A stretch of 64,000 nt of DNA from an uncultured Clostridia bacterium (GCA_934777505.1 CAKVNM010000001.1:124001-188000), one strand, 5' to 3'. Positions 24,571-32,948 are shown, counted from the first letter of the stretch. Numbers and translations: made by a program. The notes: a model not told the origin generated them from the letters alone.

Positions 24571-25737
24571 ATGAAAGATAGAAAAAATATAGTCTTTGTT
24601 TTGCTTACTTTACTGCTTGCATTGATTATGCTTTCAAGCATATTTTTGCCAAAAAAATCGGTTACTGTTAATGCTACGCAAGAGTTCAACTGCACTGCAA
24701 AAAGTATGTGCGTTATCGAGCAGTCTAGTGGCAGAGTTTTGCTGGAAAAAGACAAGGACTTAAAACTTCCAATGGCTAGCACAACAAAGGTTATGACCGC
24801 ACTTGTGGCTCTTGAAAATTGCACTAACTTGGACGAGCCTTTTTTGGTGGACGACAGAGCCGTTGGAATTGAAGGTACAAGCATATATCTTAAAAAAGGC
24901 GAAAAACTTTCCATGCGTGAACTTTTATATGGTCTAATGCTCAACTCTGGCAACGATGCTGCCATGGCAATTGGCTATAAAATTGGCAACGGAGATATGG
25001 ACGCTTTTGTGGATTTAATGAACAAAAAAGCACAAGACTTACACCTTGAAAACACTCATTTTGACAACCCACACGGCTTGGACAGCAAAACACATTATAC
25101 TTCGAGTTACGACATTGCTTTAATCACAGCAAAGGCAATGGAAAATGAAGTGTTTAGGGAAATTGTAAAAACTGATGTTAAAGAGATTTCTTGCCCAGCA
25201 GAAATGGGTCACAGATTTGTTAGAAACAAGCACAAACTCCTTAAACAAATGGACGGTTGCGAAGGTGTCAAAACGGGCTTTACGGACAACGCCAGACGCT
25301 GTTGCGTAACCAGTTGCTATCGTGACAATATGAGATTGATTTGCGTGGTCTTAAACTGCAATGATATGTTTTTGGAAAGCCAAAAATGTATTGAAAAATG
25401 CTTTAAAGATTACAAAATGACCAAGATTGTTGAACCTTACACATACATCGACCGCATACTTGTGAATGATGGCACAAGTGAAAAAGTAAAAATATATGTT
25501 AAAAACGGTTTTTCATATCCATTACTCGATAGCGAAAAAGACGATATAACAGTGGAAACAAAGTATGAAGAAAACATTGACGCACCCGTAAAAAAAGATA
25601 GCGAAGTTGGAAATCTTAGCGTTTATCTAAAAAACCAGTTGATTTATTGTGAAAAAATCTGTACTATTGAAGATGTTAACAAAAAAGACATTAAGGATAA
25701 AATGAAAGATATTTTTGACCAATGGTATCTTGATTAA
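24571..25737 (+). CDS. D-alanyl-D-alanine carboxypeptidase, DacB type
   Basis: 388 residues. Signal anchor about 8-30; S11 motifs STTK (in MASTTKVMTALVAL), SGND and KTG (GVKTGFTDNARRC). A second S11 enzyme besides DacF; its position beside gerW suggests a role in spore cortex maturation, inferred from context only. AAAGGAG lies 8 bases before the ATG. A 3' helix-rich tail replaces the membrane anchor seen in some relatives. Confidence 0.9.
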   Translation: MKDRKNIVFVLLTLLLALIMLSSIFLPKKSVTVNATQEFNCTAKSMCVIEQSSGRVLLEKDKDLKLPMASTTKVMTALVALENCTNLDEPFLVDDRAVGIEGTSIYLKKGEKLSMRELLYGLMLNSGNDAAMAIGYKIGNGDMDAFVDLMNKKAQDLHLENTHFDNPHGLDSKTHYTSSYDIALITAKAMENEVFREIVKTDVKEISCPAEMGHRFVRNKHKLLKQMDGCEGVKTGFTDNARRCCVTSCYRDNMRLICVVLNCNDMFLESQKCIEKCFKDYKMTKIVEPYTYIDRILVNDGTSEKVKIYVKNGFSYPLLDSEKDDITVETKYEENIDAPVKKDSEVGNLSVYLKNQLIYCEKICTIEDVNKKDIKDKMKDIFDQWYLD

Positions 25738-25744
25738 GGAAAGT

Positions 25745-26449
25745 ATGAGAATTAACAAGTATTTAGCCATTTGCGGAGTGGCTAGCAGACGAAAAGCGGA
25801 AGAATTTGTGACTGGTGGGCTTGTAAAAGTCAACGACCAAATTTGCACAAACCTTGCAACCGATATTTTGGAAACGGACAAGGTGGAACTAAAAGGAAAA
25901 ATTGTAAAACCATGCGAAAATTTTGAATACTATATGCTCAACAAACCAAAAGGCTATGTTAGTTCCGTTATGGACGACAGGGGCAGAAAAACAGTTGTTT
26001 CGCTCATAAACACAAACGCCCGAATTTTCCCTGTTGGCAGACTGGACTACGACAGCGAAGGCTTGCTATTACTGACCAACGATGGCGATTTAACCAACAT
26101 TTTGACGCACCCAAAACACGAAATTAACAAAACATATATTGTTAAAATTGAAGGCGATATCTCGCTTGGCGAAATTGCTTTGCTTGAAAAGGGTGTTACA
26201 ATTGACGGCAATGTTAAACTTAGCGGAGCAAAAGTGCAAATTCTAAGCCACGAAGACAATCAAACAAAACTCAGCGTTGTTATTCACGAAGGCAAAAATC
26301 GAGAAATTAGAAAGATGTTTGAAGTTGTCGGCAAGCAAGTAATATTTTTAAAACGCACGCAAATTGCAAACCTAAAAATGACAGGTTTAAAACGGGGCGA
26401 ATATCGCAAACTAACGCAAAATGAAATTGACTATTTAAAATCGTTATAA
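25745..26449 (+). CDS. rluB: rRNA pseudouridine synthase, RluB/RsuA family
   Basis: 234 residues from the ATG at 25745, preceded by AAGGAAAG. N-terminal S4 domain (MRINKYLAICGVASRRKAEEFV), then the catalytic GRLDYDSEGLLLLTNDG with the active-site Asp. C-terminal EGKNREIRKMFEVVG is typical. Modifies a U in 23S (or 16S) rRNA; the exact site cannot be told. Last gene of the plus-strand run; shares the hairpin at 26452 with lexA. Confidence 0.93.
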   Translation: MRINKYLAICGVASRRKAEEFVTGGLVKVNDQICTNLATDILETDKVELKGKIVKPCENFEYYMLNKPKGYVSSVMDDRGRKTVVSLINTNARIFPVGRLDYDSEGLLLLTNDGDLTNILTHPKHEINKTYIVKIEGDISLGEIALLEKGVTIDGNVKLSGAKVQILSHEDNQTKLSVVIHEGKNREIRKMFEVVGKQVIFLKRTQIANLKMTGLKRGEYRKLTQNEIDYLKSL

Positions 26450-26451
26450 AA

Positions 26452-26478
26452 AAACTTGGAATTGATTCCAAGTTTTTT
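26452..26478. terminator. bidirectional terminator between rluB and lexA
   Basis: AAACTTGGAAT and ATTCCAAGTTT form an 11-bp perfect stem, with T-runs on both strands. It serves the two convergent genes. Confidence 0.93.
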
Positions 26479-26496
26479 GTTACTAATACTTAAATT

Positions 26497-27117
26497 TTAT
26501 CTCATTTTTCTAATAAGTCCAACAACTTTGCCTAGGATTATAACCGAGTTGGTGTAGATAGGACTCATGTTGTCGTTTTCTGGTTGAAGTCTAAATCTTC
26601 CAGTTTCTCTATAAAATCTCTTAACCGTTGCGTGATAGTCAATCATAGCCACAACAATCTCGCCGTTTTCGGCAGTTGCTTGCTTGTGAACAACAATATA
26701 GTCGCCCGAATTAATGCCCGCATTTATCATACTTTCGCCTTCGGCTTGAAGCATGAAAAGGTCTTGCGAATTGAACATATTTTCTGGAAAGGTGTAGATA
26801 CTTTCATAGTTTTCGACAGCCAAAATAGGTGTACCGCAAGTTACAGTACCAACAAGTGGTATTTGAATCATACGCTGACTTTCGGCTTCCTTGGCCTTTT
26901 TTAGTTCGGTTAGTTCAAACGCTCTTGCTTTGCTGGTTTCGCCTTTTTTAATAACGCCACGCTTTTGCAAAATATCAAGGTAATAACTAATAGTCGAAGT
27001 GCTTTTTATGCCCAAAAAGTTTGCCATTTCTCTAACACTTGGAAGATAGTTGTTGTCGTTTGAATACTCGCACAAGTAATCTGTCAATCTTTCCAAATTT
27101 CTTTCAATTTTTTTCAT
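26497..27117 (-). CDS. lexA: LexA repressor
   Basis: 206 residues from the ATG at 27117 (GGAG 7 bases upstream). Winged helix about 1-70 with LPSVREMANFLGIKSTSTISYYL; autocleavage domain with a scissile site Cys94-Gly95 (VTCGTP, where Bacillus has VTAGVP), Ser129 (EGESMINAG) and Lys166 (HATVKRFYRE). It represses SOS genes until RecA filaments promote self-cleavage. An SOS-like box overlaps its own -35, and a related palindrome precedes recA. Confidence 0.97.
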   Translation of the reverse strand: MKKIERNLERLTDYLCEYSNDNNYLPSVREMANFLGIKSTSTISYYLDILQKRGVIKKGETSKARAFELTELKKAKEAESQRMIQIPLVGTVTCGTPILAVENYESIYTFPENMFNSQDLFMLQAEGESMINAGINSGDYIVVHKQATAENGEIVVAMIDYHATVKRFYRETGRFRLQPENDNMSPIYTNSVIILGKVVGLIRKMR

Positions 27118-27150
27118 CAATCAACTCCAAAATAATGTTTTATATGTATA

Positions 27151-27190
27151 ACTATATCACACAAAAATCATCTTGTCAAACATTTGTTCT
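27151..27190 (-). promoter_or_regulatory. lexA promoter with overlapping SOS box
   Basis: On the minus strand: TTGACA (27179-27174), 17-base spacer, TATAGT (27156-27151). The box AGAACAAATGTTTG (27190-27177) overlaps the -35. Its core AACAAATGTTTGA is also in the palindrome before recA at 62663. Confidence 0.78.
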
Positions 27191-27197
27191 AAATTTT

Positions 27198-28241
27198 TTA
27201 TTTATCTCTAAGTTTAACTTTTGTTGACGCCTGTCTGCGAATATCATCACTGATTTGAGCGTAGTACTTTTTGGTCGTGTTGACATCTTTATGACCAAGA
27301 ACGCTTGCAACAACATAGATATCTCCGGTTTCTCTGTAAAGATTTGTGCCATAAGTAGAACGAAGTTTATGCGGAGTAATTTTTTTGAGTGGAATCACGC
27401 CACTTGTATATTTTTTAACCAATTTTTCAACGGCCCGTGTTGTAATTCGCTTTTTTTGCATGGAAAGGAAAAAAGCAGTTTCATTTTCGCTCGCAATCGC
27501 ATTTCTAACATTAAGATAGTCAAGCAAAGCGTCCTTAACTTCGTTGGAAAAATACAAAATCACACGACTTCCACCTTTGCGGGTGATAGTGAACGCATTT
27601 TGGTCAAAATCAATATCTTTCACATCAATTCCCACAAGTTCGCTAATACGAATGCCTGTGCCTAAAAATAGGCTCATAATAGCAAAATCTCTGGCTTCGT
27701 TAACCTTGTGATATTTCTTTTCACTAGGGGAGAGATTATCGCCATTTTCGACCGCATCAAGCAGTTTTACAACTTCTTCGGGTTCAAGTTTTATGATTTC
27801 CTTTTCTCTTAGTTTTGGACTGTCTAGTTTGTCGCCAATATTTTGCTCAATTTTGCCTTTACGATAAAAATATCTTAGCATTGTTTTAACGCTGGAAAAC
27901 TTACGAGCCTTGGTCTTGGTGCTGTTAACATAAATTTTATCGTTGTTTTCGTAGGAACTAAGATATGACATATATTTTTCAATGTGAGTTTCGGTCACAC
28001 GATTTAAATCCGCAAAAGTAAGTTCCTGCGGAGTTTTGCTAGAAAAAGAGTAGATTTGAGTGGTCAAAAAAGTGAAAAATCGCTTCAAATCTTGGGCATA
28101 TCCAAGACGAGTTAGCGGAGTTGTTCTGGACTCAATTCCAAGAAAAAACTCTTCGCAAAAAATTGGGAGTTCCTTTAAAATTTCTCTTATTTGTTGTTCG
28201 TTTTTTACATTTCGTTGTTGAAAATAATCTAATTTTTCCAT
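27198..28241 (-). CDS. tyrosine recombinase, Xer-like
   Basis: 347 residues. N-terminal SAM-like core-binding domain (about 20-150), catalytic domain with Arg in GTGIRISELVG, Lys in RKGGSR, HKLRSTYGT (His-x-x-Arg), LGHKDVNTTKKYY (His and the nucleophile Tyr). Longer than XerC/D (about 300). Upstream of lexA on the same strand but with its own promoter: TTGAAA-17-TAAAAT-6-ATG, implying a leaderless mRNA. A 17-bp repeat at 28277 touches its -35 and recurs at 29361 past the next gene. May be a cellular Xer-type enzyme or drive a local cassette. Confidence 0.9.
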   Translation of the reverse strand: MEKLDYFQQRNVKNEQQIREILKELPIFCEEFFLGIESRTTPLTRLGYAQDLKRFFTFLTTQIYSFSSKTPQELTFADLNRVTETHIEKYMSYLSSYENNDKIYVNSTKTKARKFSSVKTMLRYFYRKGKIEQNIGDKLDSPKLREKEIIKLEPEEVVKLLDAVENGDNLSPSEKKYHKVNEARDFAIMSLFLGTGIRISELVGIDVKDIDFDQNAFTITRKGGSRVILYFSNEVKDALLDYLNVRNAIASENETAFFLSMQKKRITTRAVEKLVKKYTSGVIPLKKITPHKLRSTYGTNLYRETGDIYVVASVLGHKDVNTTKKYYAQISDDIRRQASTKVKLRDK

Positions 28242-28247
28242 ACAAGT

Positions 28248-28276
28248 ATTTTATCAAATTTTATAGTAAATTTCAA
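28248..28276 (-). promoter_or_regulatory. recombinase promoter, leaderless arrangement
   Basis: TTGAAA (28276-28271), 17-base spacer, TAAAAT (28253-28248), 6 bases to the ATG at 28241. The -35 adjoins the first copy of the 17-bp repeat. Confidence 0.7.
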
Positions 28277-28293
28277 GTATTTTGCGAATAGTT
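28277..28293. repeat. 17-bp direct repeat, copy 1
   Basis: GTATTTTGCGAATAGTT, identical to 29361-29377. With two more bases it reads AAGTATT-TTGCG-AATAGTT, near-inverted 7-bp arms (6 of 7) around a 5-bp centre, as in Xer-type crossover sites. Confidence 0.85.
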
Positions 28294-28319
28294 AAAAATA
28301 TTTTTTAAACCCGTTTTGT

Positions 28320-28348
28320 TTGGTTATATTTGTAATATGATATATAAT
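28320..28348 (+). promoter_or_regulatory. promoter of the nucleotidyltransferase-like gene, leaderless arrangement
   Basis: TTGGTT at 28320, 17-base spacer, TATAAT at 28343, 6 bases to the ATG at 28355. Confidence 0.7.
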
Positions 28349-28354
28349 AAAAGT

Positions 28355-29269
28355 ATGAACGAAGAAAAATTAAATCTTGTGCTAGATATTTTAAACGAAA
28401 AAACTCAGCAAAATTTTACTATTCAAAAAAACGCTTATGAGTCACTTTATGAAAACTTGCAAGCAATTATTGACACTAATTTTGTTGATGTTCAAAACAA
28501 ACTTTTTGTGTTGCCATGCGGAGATTATTTTACGCACACATTTTACGACAATTCGATTGTTGATTTTTATGTGATATTCAAAACAAACAAAGACGAAATC
28601 GACTTTTCGATAGTTGACCAAAAAATCACAAAAAAGGGCAAAAAGGCTAATACTTATAGCCAGATTATGAACAGACCTATGGTTTCAGGCTCTTTGCAAG
28701 CCGAAGATATCGCAAAAAGGCTTAGTGACCAAATTTTAGGTACTATAAAAACCTTGTCGATATTCCAAAAACGCAACCAAATTATGCTAAGACTCAATGG
28801 CGATGTTATTGCCAGAATAACCGTTTGTTACGATTTTAGCGAGCCAAACGGCGAACTAACTTGCCGAAATGTTAACATTTGGAAGCAAATCAATCCCGTA
28901 AAATATCTTGAAAAAATCGACAAAAAACGCCTTGAAACCGACAATAATTTTGAACTTATTGCAAGACTTTTCAAAGCGCTCGAAATGGAACTTGTTTTAA
29001 ACCAAGAATCGAACATTATCATTGGCAAAAATTACTTTGTTGAAAACTTGCTTTTTAATGTTCCAAGTGAACTTTTTAAAAGCGATTCTGTATACAACAC
29101 GATATACAAAATTTTGGCATTTTTAAGGTTAAAAGATTACAAAACATTTAGATTGATTGACGAAACCGATTTTATGTATAAACAAGATTTTTACTCAAAG
29201 AACTATGCAAAGCAATTTATTAATAAAATTGAATATGCGTTAGAAAATCTTGACGAATTATTAAAGTAA
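28355..29269 (+). CDS. nucleotidyltransferase-like protein with altered active site
   Basis: 304 residues from the ATG at 28355; in-frame starts at 28337 and 28316 lie inside the promoter. The region 53-75 (LPCGDYFTHTFYDNSIVDFYVIF) has the shape of the pol-beta/CD-NTase motif GS...SDxDLxV, but the Ser is Asp57 and only one of the two catalytic Asp seems kept (Asp70, followed by Phe-Tyr). A later strand, RITVCYDF near 155-161, could supply the third acid. The helical C-terminal half with RLFKALEMELVL and YFVENLLFNVP is like the helical half of OAS/CD-NTase proteins. Function unknown; the fold call is by pattern only. It is bracketed by 17-bp repeats and adjoins a divergent tyrosine recombinase. 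Confidence 0.5.
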   Translation: MNEEKLNLVLDILNEKTQQNFTIQKNAYESLYENLQAIIDTNFVDVQNKLFVLPCGDYFTHTFYDNSIVDFYVIFKTNKDEIDFSIVDQKITKKGKKANTYSQIMNRPMVSGSLQAEDIAKRLSDQILGTIKTLSIFQKRNQIMLRLNGDVIARITVCYDFSEPNGELTCRNVNIWKQINPVKYLEKIDKKRLETDNNFELIARLFKALEMELVLNQESNIIIGKNYFVENLLFNVPSELFKSDSVYNTIYKILAFLRLKDYKTFRLIDETDFMYKQDFYSKNYAKQFINKIEYALENLDELLK

Positions 29270-29360
29270 AAAATCCAATTCAAATTTTATGCAAAATTAT
29301 GAAAATTTATAAACATTCGACTTTTCAGGCATTTTCTGTGGGTACAAATTCGTAAAATCT

Positions 29361-29377
29361 GTATTTTGCGAATAGTT
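29361..29377. repeat. 17-bp direct repeat, copy 2
   Basis: GTATTTTGCGAATAGTT, identical to 28277-28293, 92 bases after the nucleotidyltransferase-like gene. Confidence 0.85.
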
Positions 29378-29417
29378 GTAGATACTCAAAATGCATAGTT
29401 TTTAATCTACTCCACAC

Positions 29418-29459
29418 AAAAAAAGATAGTATCAGGTTTTCCGTTGCTATCTTTTTTTT
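29418..29459 (+). terminator. terminator-like hairpin
   Basis: AAAAAAAGATAG (29418-29429) and CTATCTTTTTTT (29447-29458) form a 12-bp stem with a loop of about 17 bases. Confidence 0.7.
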
Positions 29460-29606
29460 ATTAAATTAAGTAACTGGCTGACTGGTAGGTAAGTTCACAA
29501 AAATTGGTTATAAAATTCAATCTAGTGTTCAACGGAATTAAGAACCAACTTGTTTTGTTATTATATTGATTTTATTGCGTCAACATAAGGTTTTATGCTT
29601 AAAAAG

Positions 29607-29704
29607 GTTAAGAGTACGCCCCACGCTACTCGCTCCCAATCTCACCCGTTCCACTCGTTTCTACCCCAAATTCACTCTTTTCTGCCCCGAAAAATGGGCT
29701 TAAC
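29607..29704 (-). repeat. G-rich quasi-repeat region (minus strand)
   Basis: On the minus strand GGGG or GGG runs recur about every 20 bases with related spacers (GGGGCAGAAAAGAGTG, GGGGTAGAAACGAGTGG, GGGAGCGAGTAG). The segment is closed by GTTAAG/CTTAAC, so it could fold as an RNA element past the peptidase stop codon. Confidence 0.45.
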
Positions 29705-30371
29705 AGTAAAGTTTTATCAAAAATCCCGAGTTTTTTATGAGTGTTTGACATTCTTTGTAGTTTGGCAAATAGCGTTCCACCAGTTTCCAAAAGTTTTTGC
29801 TATGATTTAACTCTCTTGTGTGGCAAAGTTCGTGAATTATAACATAGTCAATTAGGTCTGGCGGAAGCATTAAAAGTTTAAAATTAAATAATAAATTTTT
29901 TTTGTTATCACACATTCCCCACTTGGCTTTGCTTGAAATTATACTTATACTTTTATAACTAAAATTAAATTTGCTTGCAAGTTTCTCCACCCTTGGCACA
30001 ATGATATCATCACAAGCATCATAGTAAAATTGTTTTAGTTGACTTTTCATGTTTGCTAGGCTTTTTGTGTGGTTCAAAATGATTGCTTCTTGCGTCAAAT
30101 ATGGCTTGTCTAAGGACTTTGTCATACAAATTGTGTAGTGTTTGCCAAGAAGTAGCATTTTTTGATAGTTAATTAATTCATAATTTTTGGCTAGAATTGT
30201 TTTGATTTTGCTTTGGCGTTCTTCTATCCATTTTTGCTTTTTGGTAATAAAAGCAAAAATTTCGTCAAGGCTCATTTTGTTTGGTGCTTTGACTATTAGG
30301 TCGCCTTTTTCGTCTATCATGAGTGACAATGTTCGCCTGTTTGTTCGCTCAATTATTTTTGGTGTTATCAT
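29700..30371 (-). CDS. YgjP-like (DUF45) metallopeptidase domain protein
   Basis: 223 residues. The C-terminal half has the zinc motif IIHELCHTRELNHSKNFWKLVERYLPNY (HExxH plus downstream His), and KWGMCDNKKNLLFNFKLLMLPPDLIDYV before it, the standard YgjP/DUF45 block. The cellular role of the family is unclear. Start at the ATG 30371, which lies 6 bases after TACAAT with TTGAAA 17 bases before it, so it looks leaderless; a TTG at 30386 is within the promoter. Confidence 0.88.
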   Translation of the reverse strand: MITPKIIERTNRRTLSLMIDEKGDLIVKAPNKMSLDEIFAFITKKQKWIEERQSKIKTILAKNYELINYQKMLLLGKHYTICMTKSLDKPYLTQEAIILNHTKSLANMKSQLKQFYYDACDDIIVPRVEKLASKFNFSYKSISIISSKAKWGMCDNKKNLLFNFKLLMLPPDLIDYVIIHELCHTRELNHSKNFWKLVERYLPNYKECQTLIKNSGFLIKLYC

Positions 30372-30377
30372 ATTTTC

Positions 30378-30406
30378 ATTGTACAACGAAGTGTCTTATT
30401 TTTCAA
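30378..30406 (-). promoter_or_regulatory. peptidase promoter, leaderless arrangement
   Basis: TTGAAA (30406-30401), 17-base spacer, TACAAT (30383-30378), 6 bases, ATG at 30371. Confidence 0.7.
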
Positions 30407-30431
30407 GCAAAAACTGAACAAAATTAAGTTT

Positions 30432-30465
30432 GCATAGTACTTTATTTTCAAGATTGCATAGTATT
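30432..30465. repeat. two GCATAGTA half-sites upstream of the PadR gene
   Basis: GCATAGTAC at 30432-30440 and GCATAGTATT at 30456-30465, half-palindromes of the GCATAGTACTATGC element seen at 3651 and 19609. Confidence 0.55.
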
Positions 30466-30467
30466 GT

Positions 30468-30496
30468 TTGACATATTGTTTAACAATATGTTAAAA
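30468..30496 (+). promoter_or_regulatory. padR promoter with a 21-bp palindromic operator
   Basis: TTGACA at 30468, 17-base spacer, TTAAAA at 30491. Inside lies ACATATTGTT-T-AACAATATGT (30471-30491), 10-bp perfect arms, resembling the ATGT/ACAT-type operators of PadR regulators. Suggests autorepression. Confidence 0.7.
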
Positions 30497-30522
30497 TTTG
30501 TTGAATTAAAGGGGTTTTACAA

Positions 30523-32892
30523 ATGAAACAAAGCATTGGTTCTGGCAGAGGCTCAGTTTATAACATTATTCTAAAAGCCTTGCAATCGGGCGATAAATAC
30601 GGCTATGAAATCTGCCAAGAAATTGAAACTAACACAAACGGTCACTATATCTTAAAACAACCAAGTTTGTATAGTGGTCTTAAAAGGCTGGAAGCACAAA
30701 AGTTGGTTAAATCATATTGGGGCGACAGCGAGATTGGTGGCAGAAGACACTACTATACCCTAACCGAAGAAGGACGCAGAAAGATTGAAAAATCTAATTT
30801 TTCGTGGGAAGACGAACGAAACGACATTATGGAAAACTTTTTTAAGAAAAGCGAATCCGACCAAGACATTGAAGACATAAAAAAGTCCATTCAAGAAGTC
30901 AGCGAAAATGTTGAAAGTGCTAGCAAGGAAAATCAAGCAGTCAATCAAGTGCTTTCGTCTGCTCCAACCAAAGATGATACATATCAAGCCGAAAACAATC
31001 AATTCGACCTTTTTTCGTTTGCTAGTTTTTATGGCAAGCAACAAGATAGCGAGCCAGTAGCGGAAGACAAAACCGAAGAAAACCAACAAACAGAATTGCA
31101 ACCAGCAGAAGAAAAGCAAGAAATCACACAAGAAGAAACTCCAAGTGTTTTCACTGCAAACTCCACTGCTCCGCAGTCATTTGTTGAGCCTGAAAAGAAC
31201 GCTAGTTTGGAAGAAAAACCAGACGAAAAACCAACCGAGCAAACAGTCCAACAAGAGCCTAATATTGTTACTATAAGTCAAGAAAATACAACAAAAAGTG
31301 AAGAAAACAATCAAACAAAAGAAGACGCTTTGCAAGAGCCACAATCTGCACAAATGAGCATTTTTGATTTTGACTATGCAAAAGATAACTTTAACAACGA
31401 AAAACAGGAAATTAAGCAAGAACAATCAGTAGCCGTGGAAGAAAAGCCACAAGTTAACGACACACAAGATGTTGACATTGACTTTGACGAACTTTTTAGT
31501 CGTAAGAAAGCCACAAGTTTTGCTAGCCATGTGGAAGAAAAACAAGCAACTCCTGTTGTGTTTAGCGACCTTGAAAAATCATCGACTTTTTATGGCTCAA
31601 ACGATAGCCAGCCTAGTCAGTTGGACGACAAGTTTGACGAAAAGTACGAGAATTTTAAAAAGATGTTTGAAAATTCCTACGAAACCACAAACGAACATCA
31701 AGAAAATACTCAGCAAAAGACCCTTAACCAAGACGCAATCTTGCCTACTCAGCCAGTTAGTCAAACGAGTAGTTTTGACGAAGAAGAAAGGTTAAGACAA
31801 GAGCAAGAAAAACGCATGAGCGATGCCCTTTCTGGCAATCTTGGACAGCACAACTATGATGATTTGAAAGTTACATCTTCAAGCGTAATCAATGAAGTTT
31901 CACAAAGTGAAAACACTGTAAATAATGAGCAAATCACTCAAAACAGCCAAGTTACAAGCAATCAAGAAATCGACAGCGATAGCCTTAAAAACATTTTTAA
32001 AGATTTTATTAAAGAAGAGCCAAAACCAGCCCAAGAAAATCCAAAAATTGACCAAAATGCGTTTTTCCGTGACGATGAAAGATATGAAGATTATCAATCA
32101 TTCAACAACACCAATTTTGGCGGAAAAGATGTTAGTCTTGATAGTCGTGACGAAACTCCAAAGCAAACTGCGCCTTTAAAAGACGATTTGCCACGATATG
32201 ACTATTCAAACAATGTAAATCTTAGTCTTGAAGCCGACAGACCAACAAAAAGTACATATTATCGAAGCACAACGCAAGAAAGTTACGATAGTTATCAAAA
32301 ACAAGAGCCTGTGCAAAACAACTACAATTTTAACACCAATTTTAACTCAAACAATTTGGCAAACAAGCCTTTTAACGAAAAAGTTACAACCGCTCACACC
32401 CCAACCGCAAATTACAAGATTAGATATCTAAGAAAAAACAATGTTGAAACCGCTCCAACAAAGTTTACCGCAATTAACAAACTAAATTTGAGTGTGTTTG
32501 CACTATTCTGCCTTATCTCTATTGGGCTAACACTTGGTTTATTCTTTGGCGTTTCTGCTCATACTAATATCACACCTGCACAGAACGCTTTTTATATCAT
32601 AAACATTGTGCTTTGCGTTACAATTTTGTTCTACTATGTTGTAAACTTTATCAAAGATAAAGACTACAAGATTGAATACGAATTTAACAAAAAATATTTA
32701 ATCAAAAGCCTAGTTCTATGTGCCTTGCTTATCGTTGCAGTTGTAATTCTAAACATCGTGTGTGGAATGACTGCCGAAAATATTATGCAATATAGTGCAT
32801 CACTAATCATTCCTACTGCCGACCTTGTTATGATTGGATTAATGCCAGTAATCAAACATTTATTTAACAAAATTCCATATTATGCCAAATAA
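30523..32892 (+). CDS. PadR-type winged-helix protein with long disordered middle and C-terminal membrane domain
   Basis: 789 residues. Residues 1-105 are a PadR DNA-binding domain (YGYEICQEIE, QPSLYSGLKRLEAQKLVKSYWG, GGRRHYYTLTEEGRRKIE). Residues about 110-640 are Gln/Glu/Asn-rich and probably unfolded. Residues about 655-778 hold four hydrophobic helices. PadR regulators are normally 110-190 residues and soluble, so this is an unusual membrane-anchored form. The frame is uninterrupted and composition is even, so a frameshift fusion is unlikely. AAAGGGG lies 12 bases before the ATG. Upstream of an ABC exporter, a typical PadR target. Confidence 0.85.
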   Translation: MKQSIGSGRGSVYNIILKALQSGDKYGYEICQEIETNTNGHYILKQPSLYSGLKRLEAQKLVKSYWGDSEIGGRRHYYTLTEEGRRKIEKSNFSWEDERNDIMENFFKKSESDQDIEDIKKSIQEVSENVESASKENQAVNQVLSSAPTKDDTYQAENNQFDLFSFASFYGKQQDSEPVAEDKTEENQQTELQPAEEKQEITQEETPSVFTANSTAPQSFVEPEKNASLEEKPDEKPTEQTVQQEPNIVTISQENTTKSEENNQTKEDALQEPQSAQMSIFDFDYAKDNFNNEKQEIKQEQSVAVEEKPQVNDTQDVDIDFDELFSRKKATSFASHVEEKQATPVVFSDLEKSSTFYGSNDSQPSQLDDKFDEKYENFKKMFENSYETTNEHQENTQQKTLNQDAILPTQPVSQTSSFDEEERLRQEQEKRMSDALSGNLGQHNYDDLKVTSSSVINEVSQSENTVNNEQITQNSQVTSNQEIDSDSLKNIFKDFIKEEPKPAQENPKIDQNAFFRDDERYEDYQSFNNTNFGGKDVSLDSRDETPKQTAPLKDDLPRYDYSNNVNLSLEADRPTKSTYYRSTTQESYDSYQKQEPVQNNYNFNTNFNSNNLANKPFNEKVTTAHTPTANYKIRYLRKNNVETAPTKFTAINKLNLSVFALFCLISIGLTLGLFFGVSAHTNITPAQNAFYIINIVLCVTILFYYVVNFIKDKDYKIEYEFNKKYLIKSLVLCALLIVAVVILNIVCGMTAENIMQYSASLIIPTADLVMIGLMPVIKHLFNKIPYYAK

Positions 32893-32948
32893 TTTTTGCA
32901 TATTATAACTTAAAATGCTATTATTAATGTAAATAAGGAGTGCTTAAC

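Larger units (their letters stand above)
29270..29699. other. 430-bp intergenic region
   Basis: Holds repeat copy 2 (29361-29377), a GCATAGT half-site at 29393-29399, a terminator hairpin (29418-29459) and a C-rich stretch (29607-29704). No credible coding gene was seen; a short frame at 29595-29810 lies opposite the peptidase 3' end. Confidence 0.7.

Noticed and set aside
28275..28293. Chromosomal dif site
   Set aside because: The repeat has a Xer-like shape but does not match the Firmicute dif consensus, so it was not called dif.
29595..29810. 71-codon plus-strand frame
   Set aside because: It overlaps the 3' end of the peptidase gene and the C-rich element, with no ribosome site or recognisable sequence.
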